The notes beneath the pieces are model-generated. The model had not been told where the DNA came from, made no database searches, and saw only the letters and a list, made by a program, of their open reading frames with translations. The position numbers and the translations under genes are program-made. Source: an uncultured Bacilli bacterium (lineage in GTDB: Bacteria > Bacillota_I > Bacilli_A > RF39 > UBA660). From it: a stretch of 64,000 nucleotides of DNA. The DNA lies in NCBI GenBank assembly GCA_934102355.1, contig CAKOSO010000003.1:16539-80538 (forward strand), written 5' to 3'. This document shows positions 52,849-61,858 of the stretch, in pieces; position 1 is the stretch's first letter; each line of letters starts with the position of its first letter.

Positions 52849-53517
52849 ATGGAAAAAAAAGAAAAAGTTGAAAAGCCAGCAAAAACAAAAAAGAAAATGA
52901 GACCTAATAAAAGATTTAAACTAATAATCTTAATACTAATAGCAATAATTGTACTAATGTTATCGTTCATTCTCTTGAAAAAATTTGTATTTAAACCAAG
53001 TGGTAATGGAAATGCTGGAGTAGTAGATGAGATTAAGACTCATGGTTATACATTAAAAGAAAATAGTCCAGCAGAGTATAAAAAAATGTACAAAGAGTTA
53101 GAAAAAATCTTATCAAGTGACGAAATAGATGAAGAAGCATATGCTAAACAAATAGCAAGAATGTTAGTATTTGATTTCTATAATATTGATTCTAAAATAT
53201 CTAAAAACGATATTGGTGGAGCACAATTCATTTTAGAAAAATATAGAAATAACTTTATTTTAGAAGCAAGTGAAACAGTATATAAATATGTTGAACATAA
53301 TATTTATGGAGATAGAACTCAAGAATTACCAGTTGTAACATCAACTGAGGTAACAGATATTAAAAAATCTACTTATTCCTATGATGATATAGTAGATGAC
53401 AATTGTTATGTAATTAATGTTGCAGTAACATATAAAAAGGATTTAGGGTATCCAACAGAGGTTACTGTAAAATTAGTTCACAATGGAGATAAATTAGAAG
53501 CGTTCTATATGAAATAG
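52849..53517 (+). CDS. Membrane-anchored hypothetical protein
   Basis: 222 residues. Lys/Pro-rich cytoplasmic N terminus, one helix (about 25-48), and an extracellular helical domain with a C-terminal beta part (NCYVINVAVTYKKDLGYPTEV). Starts two bases after the LTA-synthase-like gene with GGAGG before the ATG, so it belongs to that operon and may assist it. Not recognised. Confidence 0.75.
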   Translation: MEKKEKVEKPAKTKKKMRPNKRFKLIILILIAIIVLMLSFILLKKFVFKPSGNGNAGVVDEIKTHGYTLKENSPAEYKKMYKELEKILSSDEIDEEAYAKQIARMLVFDFYNIDSKISKNDIGGAQFILEKYRNNFILEASETVYKYVEHNIYGDRTQELPVVTSTEVTDIKKSTYSYDDIVDDNCYVINVAVTYKKDLGYPTEVTVKLVHNGDKLEAFYMK

Positions 53518-53524
53518 ATAATAT

Positions 53525-53562
53525 TAAAGGGCAATAAATCAAATGATTATTGTCCTTTTTAA
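53525..53562 (+). terminator. Terminator of the envelope operon
   Basis: Stem AAGGGCAATAA/TTATTGTCCTT (with G-T pairs) followed by T5. Confidence 0.85.
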
Positions 53563-53709
53563 TATGAAAATAAAATAGATAACTGATTATTAAAATTTTT
53601 AGAAAAATCATTAATATAACGTTGAAAATAAAACAAATGTTTGCTAAACTGATATTGAGTTGTTAAAACAAAAAATAATAACTAATAAAGCATCAAAGGA
53701 GGTAATAAG

Positions 53710-54582
53710 TTGAAAGAAGAAAAAATGCATTTAGTAAACAAAATATTTAACAATGAAACTATTAGAACTGTTTGGGATAAGGAACAAGAAAAATACTTTA
53801 TAAGTATTGTTGATTTGATTGGGGTACTAACAGAAAGCAATAGACCAAGAAAATACTGGAGTGACTTAAAAAGAAAATTAAAACAAGAAGGAAATGAAGT
53901 GTCCGAAAAAATCGGACAATTGAAATTAAAATCACAAGATGGTAAATATAGATTAACTGATATTTGTGACATTGAAGAAATGTTTAGAATAATTGAATCA
54001 ATACCAAGTAAAAATGCAGAACCAATTAAACAATGGTTAGCAAGATTAGGTAGTGAAAGAATAGATGAAACATTCGATCCATCTCTTACTGTACAAAGAG
54101 CAATAGATTTGTATAGAAAAAAAGGATACGACGAACAATGGATTTCAAAACGTATCAGAAGCATTCAGAATAGAAAACAGTTAACTGATGTATGGAAAGA
54201 AGGAGGAATAAAAGAAGCTAATGAATATGGTATTCTAACAAATGAAATATATAAAACATGGAGTGGAATGACTGCAAAAGAATATAAAGATTTTAAAGGA
54301 CTTAGAAAAGAATCATTAAGAGATAATATGAGTGATATTGAAGTAGCTCTTGCTGATTTAGGAGAACTAGCAACAAGAGAAATTGCAAAAAAGAAAAATC
54401 CTAAAGGATTAAAAGAGAATCTTGAAATAGCAAAGCATGGTGGAAATATCGCTGCTAACACTAGACGTGATTTAGAAAATGAAATTGGTGAAAGTGTAGT
54501 AACCAATAGTAATGCATTAAATTATGAATATATAGACACCAAAAGAATTGAATTTATAAAAGATAACAATTTAAACAATTAA
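53710..54582 (+). CDS. BRO-N/DinD-like protein (phage antirepressor type)
   Basis: 290 residues from a TTG at 53710, seven bases after AGGAGG; the ATG at 53725 is too far from it. The N-terminal BRO domain reads IRTVWDKEQEKYFISIVDLI then WSDLKRKLKQEG, and LTDICDIEEMFRIIESI ends it. The middle and C-terminal parts (YRKKGYDEQWISKRIRSIQ, LADLGELATREI, KHGGNIAANTRRDLE) match the C-terminal domain of DinD-like proteins. Such genes are usually phage-derived regulators. It stands alone in a chromosomal region with its own terminator. Confidence 0.85.
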   Translation: MKEEKMHLVNKIFNNETIRTVWDKEQEKYFISIVDLIGVLTESNRPRKYWSDLKRKLKQEGNEVSEKIGQLKLKSQDGKYRLTDICDIEEMFRIIESIPSKNAEPIKQWLARLGSERIDETFDPSLTVQRAIDLYRKKGYDEQWISKRIRSIQNRKQLTDVWKEGGIKEANEYGILTNEIYKTWSGMTAKEYKDFKGLRKESLRDNMSDIEVALADLGELATREIAKKKNPKGLKENLEIAKHGGNIAANTRRDLENEIGESVVTNSNALNYEYIDTKRIEFIKDNNLNN

Positions 54583-54607
54583 ATAATTGAAAAATTATTA
54601 CCGTAAC

Positions 54608-54640
54608 AAAATAGTGCACATATAAAAAAGGTGCTATTTT
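54608..54640 (+). terminator. Terminator after the BRO gene
   Basis: Stem AAATAG-T-GCAC/GTGC-TATTT with T-run. Confidence 0.75.
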
Positions 54641-54749
54641 TATTTGCGTTAATATTCGTTTAACAACTTCATTTACTAATAGTTTATTTTATTGCTATTA
54701 AGTATAAAAGATGATAAAATATTTATATGATAAGTAAAAGAGGTGTAAT

Positions 54750-55001
54750 ATGAGCAAAGATGAAACTTTAGTATTTAATGTAAGTGATTTAGAGAATTTC
54801 ATGATAAAAGAAACATTATCACATACTGAAAAAGCTTTAACTGAAAAAGGATATAACAGTATTAATCAAATAGTAGGATACCTTATGAGTGGAGATTTAG
54901 CATATATTTCTAGTTATAAAGATGCTAGAAAAAAAATGTCTTCATTAGATAGAGAAAAAATATTAGAAGCTTTGCTTGTTAGCTATTTAAAAGGTGAATA
55001 A
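54750..55001 (+). CDS. ireB: IreB-family regulatory protein (UPF0297)
   Basis: 83 residues: KALTEKGYNSINQIVGYLMSGD then YKDARKKMSSLDREKILEAL is the family core. IreB is phosphorylated by the PASTA kinase IreK in Enterococcus and tunes cell-wall responses. The N-terminal Thr of DETLVFN corresponds to the phosphorylation region. Overlaps ruvX by one base, in the very conserved ireB-ruvX-DUF1292 order. AGAGGTG precedes the ATG. Confidence 0.93.
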   Translation: MSKDETLVFNVSDLENFMIKETLSHTEKALTEKGYNSINQIVGYLMSGDLAYISSYKDARKKMSSLDREKILEALLVSYLKGE

Positions 55002-55414
55002 TGCGTTATTTAGGACTTGATTTAGGAACAAGAAGTTTAGGAGTAGCATTGTCTGATAAGCTAGGGCTAGTAGCATCATTTTATGAAAATATAAGATATG
55101 AAAATGAAGACGAATTAATAAAGAAAATATCTAATATCATAAATGAAAATAATGTCGAAAAAGTAGTTTTAGGTCTTCCAAAAAACATGAATAACACACT
55201 AGGAGATAGAGCAACAGATACAATAAGATTTAAAGAAAAATTAGAAAATGAAGTGCAAAAAGAAGTAATTTTAGAAGATGAAAGATTGACAACAAAAGTA
55301 GCTGAAGGAATTTTAATAGATGCAGACCTATCAAGAAAAAAAAGAAAAAAATATGTTGATGGATTATCTGCTGTAGTTATATTACAATCATACTTAGATA
55401 AAAGGAGAAATTAA
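55001..55414 (+). CDS. ruvX: Holliday junction resolvase-like protein RuvX/YqgF
   Basis: 137 residues, RNase H-like fold. RYLGLDLGTRSLGVALSD carries the first Asp, KVVLGLPKNMNNTLGDRA is the central motif, and DERLTTKVAE and KYVDGLSAVVILQSYLD supply the other acidic residues. YqgF is linked to 16S rRNA 5' processing as well as junction resolution. Coupled to ireB (TAATG overlap). Confidence 0.93.
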   Translation: MRYLGLDLGTRSLGVALSDKLGLVASFYENIRYENEDELIKKISNIINENNVEKVVLGLPKNMNNTLGDRATDTIRFKEKLENEVQKEVILEDERLTTKVAEGILIDADLSRKKRKKYVDGLSAVVILQSYLDKRRN

Positions 55415-55416
55415 AT

Positions 55417-55761
55417 ATGCCAAAAAAAGAATTAGAAGATACAATTGAAAAAATTAAAAGTGAAATAAATGAAGATGAATTAACACCTGATATGTTTATT
55501 GGTTTTAATGAAAAGGGAGAAAAACAAGTATTTTATAAGCTACTAGAATTTGATTCTAAAGATACAAAAGAACATTATTTAGCATATACAGATAATACAA
55601 CTGATGAACATGGCAATACTAAAGCTTATGGATCAAAAGTTGTAATGGATGAAAATGGTTTAATGAAATTAGAGCCAATTACTTCAGAAAAAGAATGGAA
55701 AGTAATAGAAATGACTTTAAAAGTATTACAAGATAGATTAAAAGAGAATAAAGAGGAATAA
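55417..55761 (+). CDS. DUF1292 protein (YrzB-like)
   Basis: 114 residues, acidic; the core VFYKLLEFDSKDTKEHYLAYTD and the following GSKVVMDENG are typical of DUF1292. Function unknown. Third in the conserved run, two bases after ruvX, with AAAGGAGA in front. Confidence 0.9.
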   Translation: MPKKELEDTIEKIKSEINEDELTPDMFIGFNEKGEKQVFYKLLEFDSKDTKEHYLAYTDNTTDEHGNTKAYGSKVVMDENGLMKLEPITSEKEWKVIEMTLKVLQDRLKENKEE

Positions 55762-55762
55762 A

Positions 55763-56836
55763 ATGAAAAAATTTAAAAAAATATTTTTAATAATTATTAT
55801 ATTGATATTAATTTTAATAATAGCAGCAATGTCATATGTTATCTATAATATGTCTCCTGTTAATAATGATGATAAAACATATAAAGAAGTTGTTGTTTCA
55901 TCAGGAATGGGAAGAAGAGAAATTGCAGATTTATTATATGAAGAAAAAATAATAAAAAATGCTGACTTTTTCTATCATTACATGAAAATAAAAAAAGCAG
56001 ATTTAATATATGCTGCATCTTATAGTTTTAGTCCAAGTATGAAGGCTAGTGAAGTATTAAAAACATTATTAGATGGCGGTAAAAATACTAATACAGTCAT
56101 GATAACTTTTAAAGAAGGAGTTAACATGCGTTCTATAGCTAATACTATATCAGAAAAAACCAATAATACTTATGACGATGTAATGAACAAAATAAAAGAC
56201 GAAGATTATCTAAATTCTCTTATTGAAAAATATTGGTTTATAACAGATGATATTAAAAATAATGATATATATTATTCATTAGAAGGATACTTATTTCCTG
56301 ATACATATGAATTTGCAAGCGCTGATGTAAGTGTTGAAGAAATATTTGAAGTTATGCTTGATAAAATGGATGATGTTCTTAGTGGGTACAAAAAACAAAT
56401 TGAAAAGAGTAAATATAATATACATGAATTATTAACATTAGCATCAGTAACACAATTAGAAGGTTTTACATCACAAGATTTCAAAAATATTGCAAGCACT
56501 TTCTATAATAGATTAGATAGTGGAATGAGTCTAGGGAGCTGTGTAACATCATACTATGGAGTAAAAAAAGATATGACTAGCGAGCTATATCAAAGCGAAA
56601 TAGATGCAGTAAATCCATATAATACAAGATCAGGAAAGATGGATGGCAAATTACCAGCTGGACCACTTGGAAGTCCTTCAAGTGATGCAATCGATGCAGT
56701 AATGAATCCAGTTAAAACAAATTATTATTATTTTGTTTCAGATAAAAATAATAAATTATATTTTAACAAAACATATGAACAACATGAACAAACAATAAGT
56801 GAATTACAAAATAAAGGTTTGTGGTATGAATGGTAG
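55763..56836 (+). CDS. mltG: Endolytic transglycosylase MltG
   Basis: Cuts nascent glycan strands to release them from the membrane. The 357-residue protein has a membrane helix (about 5-30), a LysM-like region (EVVVSSGMGRREIADLLYEEKII) and the YceG catalytic domain. The active-site helix, ASIVE(K/R)E in most MltGs, is ASVTQLEG here, so the first Glu of the pair is Gln while the second is kept. IASTFYNRLDSGMSLGS, GPLGSPSSDAIDAVMNP and YYYFVSDKNN are normal. AGAGGA before the ATG. Overlaps trmR. Confidence 0.9.
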   Translation: MKKFKKIFLIIIILILILIIAAMSYVIYNMSPVNNDDKTYKEVVVSSGMGRREIADLLYEEKIIKNADFFYHYMKIKKADLIYAASYSFSPSMKASEVLKTLLDGGKNTNTVMITFKEGVNMRSIANTISEKTNNTYDDVMNKIKDEDYLNSLIEKYWFITDDIKNNDIYYSLEGYLFPDTYEFASADVSVEEIFEVMLDKMDDVLSGYKKQIEKSKYNIHELLTLASVTQLEGFTSQDFKNIASTFYNRLDSGMSLGSCVTSYYGVKKDMTSELYQSEIDAVNPYNTRSGKMDGKLPAGPLGSPSSDAIDAVMNPVKTNYYYFVSDKNNKLYFNKTYEQHEQTISELQNKGLWYEW

Positions 56837-57432
56837 ATGTAGTAGAAGAAATAAAAAAAATTAAAATTTATGCAAGAGAAAATAATGTTCCAATAATTGA
56901 AGATGACAGTTTACAATTCTTAACAACATATATTTTAAAAAACAGAGTTAAAAAAGTCCTAGAAGTAGGAACTGCTATTGGTTACTCTGCAATAATGATG
57001 GCATTAACTGATAAAGATATTTCAGTAGTAACAATAGAAAGAGATAAAGAAAGATACTTTGAAGCAATAAAAAACATAAAAAAATTTGGACTTGAAGATA
57101 GAATTACTTTAGTATACAATGATTGCTTTGAAGTTAATTTAAATGAAAAATTTGACTTAATTTTTATAGATGCAGCAAAGAGTAAAAATAAACAAATCTT
57201 TGAACATTTTGAGGGTAATTTAAGTCCAAATGGAAAAATAATAACAGACAATTTAAATTTCCATGGTTGTGTAAAAAAAGACCTTGATAAAATAGAAAGT
57301 AAAAATGTCAGAGGTTTAGTAATTAAAATAAGAGATTACATTGAATTTTTAAAGAATAATCCTAGATACACTACAACATTCTATGAAATAGGGGATGGAC
57401 TTTCTGTATCTGAAAGGAATGATCTGATATGA
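56830..57432 (+). CDS. trmR: tRNA 5-hydroxyuridine methyltransferase
   Basis: 200 residues of the O-methyltransferase family 3. The SAM site is LEVGTAIGYSAIMMAL, metal/SAM residues lie in IFIDAAKSKNK, and ITDNLNFHG carries the second metal motif. In Bacillus TrmR (YrrM) methylates 5-hydroxyuridine at tRNA position 34. Its neighbours are the two U32-type hydroxylation proteins that make that base, which supports the role. Overlaps mltG and trhP1 by a few bases. Confidence 0.88.
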   Translation: MVDVVEEIKKIKIYARENNVPIIEDDSLQFLTTYILKNRVKKVLEVGTAIGYSAIMMALTDKDISVVTIERDKERYFEAIKNIKKFGLEDRITLVYNDCFEVNLNEKFDLIFIDAAKSKNKQIFEHFEGNLSPNGKIITDNLNFHGCVKKDLDKIESKNVRGLVIKIRDYIEFLKNNPRYTTTFYEIGDGLSVSERNDLI

Positions 57433-58286
57433 AAATGGTTGTAAAACCTACAACGAAGTGTTTAGATGAATATATAAATGCGGGTGCAAACGCATTTATT
57501 TTTGCGATTGAAAAATTATCAAGTAATAAAAGTATCAATTTCAGTATAAATGAAATAAAAAAAATCAAAAATAATTACCCAAATATAACTATATATGCCT
57601 TAGTAGATAAAAATATATTTAATAAAGAAATAGAAACATTAGAAAAAGCACTTTTAGAAATAGATAAAATAAATATTGAGGGAATAATTTTTTATGATTT
57701 AGCAGTTTATGAAATAGTAAAGGAAAAGAATATTAATACACCACTTATTCTAAATAAAAATTACTTGGTAAACAACTATAAAACTTGCAATTATTATTAT
57801 GATAAAGGTATAACAAGTATAATATTACCATCAGAAATAACAAAAGAAGAAATACTTGAAATAAGAAAAAATACTAAAGCAGAACTATTTATAAATATAT
57901 TTGGATATCAAGTAATGGCATTTTCTGAAAGAAAACTTATAACCAATTATTTTAAATATATAGATGAAAAAAATAGTAAAAATAATAATTACATTTTAAA
58001 AGAAGGTAATAAATACCATATAATTGAAAATAAAGAAGCAACAATAATAATGTGTCCATATATTCTAAATGGTATTAAATATTTAAATGAATTTAAAAAT
58101 ATTGACTATATAATTTTAGATGAAATTGATCTTCCACATACAAAATTTATAAAAGTTATAAAAACATTTAACGAAGTAATAAACAATAAAATAAGTGTTG
58201 ATACTGGATCAGATAGAATTAGTAAGTTATTTACTACAAGTTTAGGTTTCTTTGATACTAAAACTATATATAAGGTGAAAAAATGA
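57429..58286 (+). CDS. trhP1: U32-family protein TrhP1 (tRNA U34 hydroxylation)
   Basis: 285 residues. A U32-type TIM-barrel half with ECINAGANAFIFAIEK-like opening (NAGANAFIFAIEKL), FINIFGYQVMAFSERK and the cluster-region Cys CPYILNG. Corresponds to YrrN, partner of YrrO. It helps convert U34 to 5-hydroxyuridine using prephenate. Overlaps trhP2 by four bases (ATGA-type). Confidence 0.8.
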   Translation: MKMVVKPTTKCLDEYINAGANAFIFAIEKLSSNKSINFSINEIKKIKNNYPNITIYALVDKNIFNKEIETLEKALLEIDKINIEGIIFYDLAVYEIVKEKNINTPLILNKNYLVNNYKTCNYYYDKGITSIILPSEITKEEILEIRKNTKAELFINIFGYQVMAFSERKLITNYFKYIDEKNSKNNNYILKEGNKYHIIENKEATIIMCPYILNGIKYLNEFKNIDYIILDEIDLPHTKFIKVIKTFNEVINNKISVDTGSDRISKLFTTSLGFFDTKTIYKVKK

Positions 58287-59464
58287 AAAAGATAGAATTA
58301 TTATCTCCAGCTGGAGACTTAGAAAGATTAAAAATAGCGTACTTATATGGAGCTGATGCTTGCTATATTGGTGGAACATCCTACAGCTTAAGAGCTAATG
58401 CTAATAACTTTACTATTGATGAAATAAAAGAAGCTAGAAAGATTGCATCAAAACTAAAAAAGAAACTTTATGTAACTGTAAATATTTCATTTCATAATGA
58501 TGATTTAGAAGGTATAGAAAAATACTTAAAAGAGTTAGACAAAACAAAAATAGATGCGGTTATCATATCAGATCCGTTATTAATACCAATAATAAAAAAG
58601 AACTGCAAACATTTAGAAATACATTTAAGTACTCAAGAATCAACAACAAATTACTTATCAGTTAAATATTGGTTAAAAGAAGGAGCAACAAGAGTGGTAC
58701 TAGCAAGAGAAGTATCAAAAGATGAAATAAAAGAAATTTATAACAAAACCAAAGCACAATTAGAAGTATTCCTTCATGGAGCAATGTGTACATGCATAAG
58801 TGGAAGATGCGTGTTATCAAATTATTTTACAAATAGAGACTCAAACAGGGGAGGATGTGCACAAGTTTGTAGATTTAATTTTGATCTAGATAAAAAAAGA
58901 AAAACAGATTTTCAAATCGCAACTTGTGATCTAAACCTTTCTAATTACATTAAAGATTTAATTGAAGCAAATGTCGCATCACTAAAAGTAGAAGGAAGAA
59001 TGAGGAGTACATATTATATAGCAACAGTAATTAGTAGTTATCGTAAATTAATTGATGCATATTATAATAATACAATGACTAAAGAGTTACTAAAAAGTAC
59101 AAATAAATCATTAGAAAGGGTAGCAAACAGAATATCAACATCGCATTTCTTCGATAAGAAAGCAAATTATAAAGATCAATACTATTTAGGTAGAAATGAA
59201 ATATCAAATCAAGACTTTTTAGCACAAGTAATCGATTATGATAAAAAGAATAAATTAGTTATTGTAGAACAAAGAAATTACTTTAAAAAAGGAGACACAG
59301 TAAATATCTTTGGACCTTCTGGTTTTGAAAAGGACCTGAAAATAGAAAAAATATATAATGAAAACATGGAAGAAATAGAAATAGCTAATCATCCAAAAGA
59401 AATATTGAAGATAAAAACGGACTATTTTATTCCAGCTAATTCAATGATGAGAGTTAAATTTTAA
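58283..59464 (+). CDS. trhP2: U32-family protein TrhP2 (tRNA U34 hydroxylation)
   Basis: 393 residues. IELLSPAGDLERLKIAYLYG and GADACYIGGTSYSLRA open the fold. The U32 Cys motif is present (FLHGAMCTCISGRCVLSNYF then GGCAQVCRF), which binds an Fe-S cluster, and SLKVEGRMRS follows. The C-terminal beta domain is typical. Corresponds to YrrO. Together with trmR it forms the mo5U34 pathway. Confidence 0.9.
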   Translation: MKKIELLSPAGDLERLKIAYLYGADACYIGGTSYSLRANANNFTIDEIKEARKIASKLKKKLYVTVNISFHNDDLEGIEKYLKELDKTKIDAVIISDPLLIPIIKKNCKHLEIHLSTQESTTNYLSVKYWLKEGATRVVLAREVSKDEIKEIYNKTKAQLEVFLHGAMCTCISGRCVLSNYFTNRDSNRGGCAQVCRFNFDLDKKRKTDFQIATCDLNLSNYIKDLIEANVASLKVEGRMRSTYYIATVISSYRKLIDAYYNNTMTKELLKSTNKSLERVANRISTSHFFDKKANYKDQYYLGRNEISNQDFLAQVIDYDKKNKLVIVEQRNYFKKGDTVNIFGPSGFEKDLKIEKIYNENMEEIEIANHPKEILKIKTDYFIPANSMMRVKF

Positions 59465-59538
59465 GTTTAATGAACTTGACAAATTAATGAATTTGTAGTA
59501 TCCTTTTATGGTATAAATTTTTTTATGAGGTGATTTAC

Positions 59539-60012
59539 ATGTCAGACAAAAAACCAATATATCTAACTAAAGAAGGATATGAAGATATTAAACAAGAATT
59601 AGACCATTTAATTAATGTTGCAAGACCTGCAAACATTATTGCTATAAAAGAAGCACGTGCATTAGGAGACTTATCTGAAAATGCCGATTATGATGCTGCT
59701 AGAAATGAACAAGCAGAGCTTGAAGATAGAATTAAGAAATTACAAGCAATTGTTGATAACGTTACTATTATTGATACTGTAACTACTGATAAAGTAGGGG
59801 TAGGTAACACAGTTACAATCTCATATTTAGATGATGAAGATGAAAAAGATGAATACAAAATAGTTGGCTCTCAAGAGGCAGATCCATTTGAAAGTAAAAT
59901 CTCTAATGAATCTCCAATTGCAAAAGCATTATTAGGCCATAAAGTAGGAGACGTTGTTTCTGTATCAAGTCCTAATGGAAGTTATGAAATTAAAGTAATA
60001 GAAATAAAATAA
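59539..60012 (+). CDS. greA: Transcription elongation factor GreA
   Basis: 157 residues. Rescues backtracked RNA polymerase. IYLTKEGYEDIKQEL, the acidic tip GDLSENADYDAARNEQ and the C-terminal NESPIAKALLGHKVGD are all intact, unlike the paralogue at 32054. ATG 59539 follows GAGGTG. Usual position after the mltG-trmR-trhP run in Bacillota. Confidence 0.95.
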   Translation: MSDKKPIYLTKEGYEDIKQELDHLINVARPANIIAIKEARALGDLSENADYDAARNEQAELEDRIKKLQAIVDNVTIIDTVTTDKVGVGNTVTISYLDDEDEKDEYKIVGSQEADPFESKISNESPIAKALLGHKVGDVVSVSSPNGSYEIKVIEIK

Positions 60013-60036
60013 ATGAGTTTTATAAACTCATTTTTT
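60011..60036 (+). terminator. Terminator after greA
   Basis: Ten-bp stem AAATGAGTTT/AAACTCATTT with T6. Confidence 0.88.
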
Positions 60037-60042
60037 AATTAT

Positions 60043-60067
60043 AAAAAGAGTCTTATGACTCTTTTAC
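60043..60067 (-). terminator. Terminator of the minus-strand regulator
   Basis: Stem AAAGAGTC/GACTCTTT with a T-run on the minus strand, overlapping the last codons of the regulator. Confidence 0.7.
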
Positions 60068-61738
60068 TATTGGATTAAACTTATCTATAGCACTAACTAA
60101 TTTTGGATGTCTTATTACAAAGTGTATCACTGGGTTAGAACTTTTAGATATTATTACATAATTATTTTTAAATATTGATATATTTATATTTTTAAATGTC
60201 TTATAATCACTTGTTAATTGATAATTTTTATTTTTATAACCTTTAGTACTTTTTAAATGTTCTAAGTATTCATCATAATTATATTTAATTCTTTTTTTAA
60301 CAAATACATTTTCTAATGATAAAAATATTTCATCATTTTCATTTTGGATACATATATTATCTACTATTTTATTCTTTCTTAATATTTCTTTAATATTAAT
60401 TTCTTCTTCTTTTTTGTATTCAATTATGCTATCAATATCTGTATTTGAAAGCTTATTTCTCTTTAAGATTTTTAGTAAAAGTTCATTATTTATTGTAAAT
60501 AATGGTAATGATGAAAAATATCTTTTTATATCACAATTATTTTTTAATTCATTTTTTAAAAACAATTTATAATCATTAATATTTTCTTCTCTATAAATAT
60601 TCATAAGAGGATTTGCCTTCTTTAATAACAAGTCTGCTTTCTCTTTAAAATATTCTATTTCTTTCTTATTATTTGTTATATAATATTTTCCCTTGCTATG
60701 AGAACCTTTTACACATTCACCAGTCAGTGCTGAAACCCCAGATACATAGTTTAAATGTTGATAAATATTATTATTTGTATTGTTTAAGTAATATGGAGAT
60801 ATTTGACCTGTCATATAAATAGGTATCCAGCTTTCAAGACCTAACATCATTTCATTAAAAGGCCTATCCAAATTATGAATAATATTTAAATGAAGTCCTT
60901 TTTTTAGACTCATAGCAATAGCAAACATCCACTTTTTACCAAATTCTATATCTTGTGCCATATCTTCCATTGGCATATCACTACACATAAAAATATCAGA
61001 ATTTGATTTTGATAGAACAGTTGCTTTAAAGAAATCAAGTTCACCTTGTTTCATTTCTTCAAGTCCATAATAGTTTTTATTTTTTCCTTTATAAAACGGT
61101 ATATTTGGAACTTTTAATTGATCAAATTTTATTGCTTTTATATAATCACTTAAATTAAAGTTATCAAGTTTATCCAAAAAGTTATTTATCTCGTTACTTT
61201 CTTCTTTTTTATTTGTAACAATCCATGTTTTAATATTCTCATATGAAATATCACTTATATTACAATTAATTAAGTTGGCTAATGCATTGCTATATTGATC
61301 TGTTGTATACTTTTTATAAATGTAATTTGCTAATTCGTTGATAAATATCTGTTTATTAGAAGGGATTCTTTCACCTTTTCTAATTCTTGAAAGGTAAGAA
61401 GAATCAAAATTTAAATACTTTGCTAATTTACTTACATTTATTTCAAATGTAGTTATTAAAACATTTAGATTATTTTTAACAATCTCAAAATCTATATCTA
61501 AATCAAGATTATTTGAACATCTATAAAAATCATCTAATATATCCTTTTCTTCATATTTATTATTAGAAATAGTTGCAAAAGCTTTACTAATCTTTTTAAT
61601 ATTATCATTTGATGGAATTCTACTCCCGTTCTTATATCTACTTAATATAGATTCTGAAAGATTAGAGCTTTCCGCCAACTCTTTTGAAGTACAACCAGTT
61701 AAAGCAATATATTTGATAATTATTTCGTTAATTTTCAT
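60053..61738 (-). CDS. Double-HTH (XRE-type) regulator with large unknown C-terminal domain
   Basis: 561 residues. Two XRE-like helix-turn-helix units: residues 1-50 (TSKELAESSNLSESILSRYKNGSRIPS) and about 97-128 (VSKLAKYLNFDSSYLSRIRKGERIPS). Both end in the same (Y/I)(K/R)(N/K)G(S/E)RIPS, so one arose from the other. The remaining 400 residues show no named domain, with CSDMPMEDMAQDIEFGKKW and NLDRPFNEMMLGLESWIPIYMTG standing out. AGGTGAC lies before the ATG. It diverges from the zinc-ribbon genes and probably controls them or itself. Confidence 0.8.
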   Translation of the reverse strand: MKINEIIIKYIALTGCTSKELAESSNLSESILSRYKNGSRIPSNDNIKKISKAFATISNNKYEEKDILDDFYRCSNNLDLDIDFEIVKNNLNVLITTFEINVSKLAKYLNFDSSYLSRIRKGERIPSNKQIFINELANYIYKKYTTDQYSNALANLINCNISDISYENIKTWIVTNKKEESNEINNFLDKLDNFNLSDYIKAIKFDQLKVPNIPFYKGKNKNYYGLEEMKQGELDFFKATVLSKSNSDIFMCSDMPMEDMAQDIEFGKKWMFAIAMSLKKGLHLNIIHNLDRPFNEMMLGLESWIPIYMTGQISPYYLNNTNNNIYQHLNYVSGVSALTGECVKGSHSKGKYYITNNKKEIEYFKEKADLLLKKANPLMNIYREENINDYKLFLKNELKNNCDIKRYFSSLPLFTINNELLLKILKRNKLSNTDIDSIIEYKKEEEINIKEILRKNKIVDNICIQNENDEIFLSLENVFVKKRIKYNYDEYLEHLKSTKGYKNKNYQLTSDYKTFKNINISIFKNNYVIISKSSNPVIHFVIRHPKLVSAIDKFNPIVKES

Positions 61739-61754
61739 ACAAAGTCACCTCAAA

Positions 61755-61792
61755 TATAATTTACCAAATCATTTGCCAAACTGTCAATGACA
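61755..61792 (-). promoter_or_regulatory. Regulator promoter with overlapping palindrome
   Basis: On the minus strand TTGACA and TAAATT are 18 bases apart. The -35 lies inside TGTCA-A-TGACA (61782-61792). Two ATTTGG(C/T)AAAT units follow in the spacer. Autoregulation is likely. Confidence 0.55.
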
Positions 61793-61858
61793 AATAGGGA
61801 AAAAGCTATATTTAGATAAAGTATTATATTATACTTAAATAAAAGGAGAGTGATTTAG

